From Taeniopygia guttata (lineage: Eukaryota > Chordata > Aves > Passeriformes > Estrildidae): a stretch of 64,000 nucleotides of DNA. How positions within the stretch are numbered: the stretch's first letter is position 1; each line of letters begins with the position of its first letter. A program made the position numbers and the translations under genes. The notes under the pieces were generated by a model. It searched no databases and was not told where the DNA came from. It saw only the letters and a list, made by a program, of their open reading frames with translations. Shown one piece after another: positions 60,701-64,000 of the stretch. The DNA lies in assembly GCF_048771995.1 (NCBI RefSeq), contig NC_133043.1:7024501-7088500 (forward strand), given 5' to 3'.

Positions 60701-63700
60701 GGCACCTCCAAAGGTGGAACAAGACCTTTTTGGGGTTTAGAAGAGTTCAACCTGTGTAGGCACTTCAGCAAATCTTCTGGGCTCCCATGTGCCTGAATAT
60801 GTCCGTTAATTTGGTTATTTGGCTTCCTGGAATGGCTTTCAGCAGCTGCTTTACCACAGTATTCTTGTGGTCTGTGCCTGACCTCTCTGTTCTCCTTTCT
60901 CTTCTTCCATGGAAATGGCAATAAAAGGGGCAGCTTAAAACTGTGGGTTTTTTTTTTTTTTCCCTCACAGGTTTTTATAAGAGCTGTCTTCTACAGGAAG
61001 CCTGTAAATATGAATGGAAATACATTGATGAATACAATGGATAATTAACCTGGCTGAGTTCTAAAGGATTTTTTTGCTTAAAGATATGGTACACCAGCAG
61101 GCAGATTTTCCTTGTCTTTTGTAGTTTTTTCATCTGTCTGTTATCTGTCTTTTGTCTGCAAGGTGCTTTTTGGTAAGAGATCAGTCTTGCAAAGGTGGAA
61201 TAATTTCCATTCTTTAAAATCAGGAAGTTCAAAGTATTATTGTGAAACCCTTTCAAATAGATTTCTACTGAATGAAAAGCCCTGTTGGGGAAAAAAAATC
61301 CTAAGGCAGCAGAAGATACTGGCAACAGACAACTGAGCTGATAGAAGAGCTCAGTTATTCATGGTGGAGCATCACACTGTGTGCAGGGGGTGAGCAAGTT
61401 CCCTCTCCAAAGGGGAGCTGGAGAATAAAGCAGAGAAGCAGCTGGAGAATTTTTTGGTAGAGCTGTCTTTGGGGATGATTCTCTGATGTCTTCCCCTTTT
61501 TTCCTTGAATGAAGACTCTGACCTAACCAGGAACTGCTGGTAGGAAAGTGATTATTTCTTTCATCTTTTTCTCCCTCCTCACCCTTTTCCCAGAAGAAGG
61601 CATTTGCTTATTCCAAAAAACACAAGGAGAAACCACAGCTTTTTCAACCAAGTGCAGCATTTTTGTGGGGAGAGAAAAATGGAGCAGATTCGAGTCCAGC
61701 TTCCTCGCAGAAGGTAGTTTTGCTAAAAAAAAGGGGGCAACTTTATATTCATAGTGAGAAATGAAGGCTCTTACATTGACCTAAAGCCTGGTATCTAATT
61801 CTGGACAAAAATCTCTGAATGTGATGGAAATTTTGACTGAGCAAGGACATATGGACTCTGTACGGCTCCTTGTTCTGACTCTGCTTTTCAAAGTGTGCTC
61901 TGACATTGGCTGTCACCTGCCAAAAATTTCAGATGAAGAATTCCTTTTTTCCCCCTAAGATGAAGACAGCTACTGCCTCTCACTTTAGCACTGATTTAGG
62001 TGTGGTTTTTTTCCACAGTTAGCTTTAACCAGAATGAACAATTCTGTCAAATTCTGCTGCTTCTCATCCTGGCTCTGCTTTCCAATTTTCAATGTGTTCC
62101 CTTGTCCCAAAGGCCAGTCTGTGCCTATCCATGGAAATTTGTGTTTCTCTCCACTTTCAAGTCCCTATTCTAGCATGCATGCATGAGACCTTTTTATATT
62201 CATTTCAGAGTCCTTGTGAATCTTGAGAAAGTGTGGACATCTTTGAAGCTTCTGGTAAGATCTTGTCCCATCACAGAGGAGATGTGATGGAGAGACAAAA
62301 CCTCTCTTCAGGTCACTGCTTTCAGGAGGAGTGGGAGCAATACAAATGCAGCAGAAATCACAATTAATGATTCTTTAATAACTGAAAGGGAGGGCTTGAT
62401 TTCTGCCTCTGCATTATGAGAAATAATGAGGAATATTTCACTGTGAAAACTGCCATGCAGCCTGGGAGTCTTTGGTCCTAGGGGGGCAATGGGAGCATTC
62501 GGCTCTGTACAAATGCTGTTGGAAAATCCACAGGACAAGTGCAGCTATTTCACAAGTCATTTCCCAATTTTCATATTTTTCTCATTTCTGCCTGATTAAG
62601 ATTTTCCCCAAAATGGGAAAATTGCTGTTGATTTTTCCAGCTGGAGATGGTAAATCACTTATTTGAAGCTGGACTCTCTTGCTTGCCTGTCTGAGCAGTT
62701 TAAGGAGTTGCTGTGATCCTTATCTTATTTCAACTGCTCTGGCTCAGTGCCACATCCACCTTGTGGGACTTGAGGAATTCCCTGCTTGTGTCTGCTACAG
62801 CTCTTTGGGACTTCCCTAAAAGTGGAAGTCTGCTTTGAAATTTTGCTGGAGAGACCAGTCCTGGAACTTTCAGTGGCAACAGAGGTGTCTGAACTCTTTT
62901 TTGTGTTTTGGTATCACCTCTTAGGGTGACGGCTTGTACCAAGAATGGCTTTGTACCAAGTCACTTGGATCAGAAAATAAGGGAATAGTAATAATCTAAC
63001 AGCACCCAGTTCTCAGCTTAGCAGATGTGGAGGTTCTTTAGATGCCTCTGCAATGTCATACTGAAATTAGGAGCACTGATGTAACATGCAGGGATTTTCA
63101 GTGCCACGAGCTCTCTGGAGGGTCCCAGCAGTGCAGCTGCTGCCTGAGTCTGTCTCAAAGCTGAGTCTGGCAGTGCTGCTCCTGTGCTGCCACGGCTCTC
63201 AGCTGGCCCCTCCTTTGTCTCTTCTCTCACAGCTTCCAGCAATGCACATGGTTCACTGCATCTTTCAGACAGCATTGATTGCAGAGGAGTGTTTCTTGTT
63301 TCAGACCTCTCCCTTTCTATGTGATAAGGAAACCTATATTTTTTTTTTTTTTTGCTTACAAGATTATGTAGCATACATTCTTTGGAGGATAATTTCCCTA
63401 ATTCTCCTTCCGTACGCTGACAGCACAATTATCATCTCACTTGACAGCTGTTCCCTTGAATTTTAAACATCCAAAACACATCCAAGGGCACTGGAGGAAT
63501 TCAGTAGTATTGCTGTCTGTTGCTAAAACGTGCTGAGCTTTTTTGGAAGGGGAAAGGATTTCTGCAATCCCAGGGAAGACATTCTGTAGCATGTAGATGG
63601 CAGCTCTCTGATGAGAAGAGATTTGGGAAATAGTATCAGATTTATGAATGAAAACTACAAGCAGTGAATTACCAGAAAAAGCAACTAGGAGCAAAGGAGA

Positions 63701-64000
63701 TAAAACACACACAAAAAAAAAGATTATTTTGCTTTGACTTTCCTTCACAGGACGAGCTGGTCCTGCCATGCACTGACATTTCCAGTGTGATGGGGGAAAA
63801 GGAGCTGAAGGATAATCAGACCCTGTGGGTGATCCCACAGCTTTCCCAGTGGCATTGATCCCTGTTGGACTTGAACCCCATAGCAAACCTCTGACATCAA
63901 AACAGCAACATGAATGAGGAACTTGTCAATTGGAGATTCAGTAAATGAAACCTGATTTTTTGACAACCCAAACTCAAAAGTGGTATTTTGGAGATATTGG
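54753..64000. other. Intergenic sequence to the window end
   Basis: About 9.2 kb without a supportable gene. It contains an A/C simple tract at 57037-57078 and poly-T runs near 58557 and 63340. Short frames occur throughout, but none has a recognisable motif, and none was accepted as an exon. Homeodomain-type TAAT-rich unique sequence occurs around 56420-56720 but cannot be called regulatory from one sequence. Confidence 0.55.
57037..57078. repeat. A-rich (A/C) simple tract
   Basis: Poly-A is broken by single C (AAAAAAACAAAC type). This is low-complexity sequence. Confidence 0.85.

Noticed and set aside
22298..64000. A search for CD7/SECTM1-like immunoglobulin exons or TEX19 and CSNK1D exons expected beyond UTS2R from mammalian gene order.
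   Set aside because: No Cys...Trp...Cys immunoglobulin pattern or kinase motif was found in any frame I could read; the region looks gene-free.

Overview
This is eukaryotic and almost certainly bird DNA. It holds widely spaced single-copy genes, CR1 LINE fragments with the usual 3' tails, several solo LTRs of endogenous retroviruses of a kind familiar from passerine genomes, and one sharp CpG island in an AT-rich background. A songbird (Passeriformes) is the best guess. That rests on recognising LTR styles by eye, not on a search. No prokaryotic features, tRNA, rRNA or CRISPR array were seen.

Only two protein-coding genes can be supported. (1) Positions 1-5353 are the 3' end of a + strand gene. 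A final intron of at least 5.1 kb is followed by a terminal exon (5163-5353) encoding the C-terminal part of a 2-oxoglutarate/Fe(II) dioxygenase that matches OGFOD3. (2) Positions 20138-21235 on the - strand are a complete, intronless class A GPCR, the urotensin II receptor UTS2R, inside a CpG island of about 2 kb (about 20090-22215). The two genes converge, tail to tail, about 15 kb apart. OGFOD3 and UTS2R are also convergent neighbours in human 17q25.3 (from memory), so the synteny supports both names.

Layout: 1-5162 OGFOD3 last intron, with a CR1 and a solo LTR close to the splice acceptor; 5163-5353 OGFOD3 last exon; 5516-5755 a higher-order minisatellite just downstream; 5756-20137 intergenic DNA with one solo LTR and short repeats; 20138-22215 UTS2R and its CpG island, with a 21-bp G-rich array starting 309 bp upstream of the ATG; 22216-64000 a gene-poor flank of nearly 42 kb upstream of UTS2R. 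That flank holds CR1 pieces, minisatellites, a G-depleted then pure-AT block (41700-42500), four LTRs between 43.3 and 54.8 kb, and a 270-bp sequence present twice 3.18 kb apart.

No new multi-gene system is visible. The observations most worth checking are the G-run array in the UTS2R promoter region, the block with 5 G against 75 C that may be a deaminase-hyperedited retroelement, and the local 270-bp duplication. The many short open frames across the window show no family motifs or splice structure and were not annotated.
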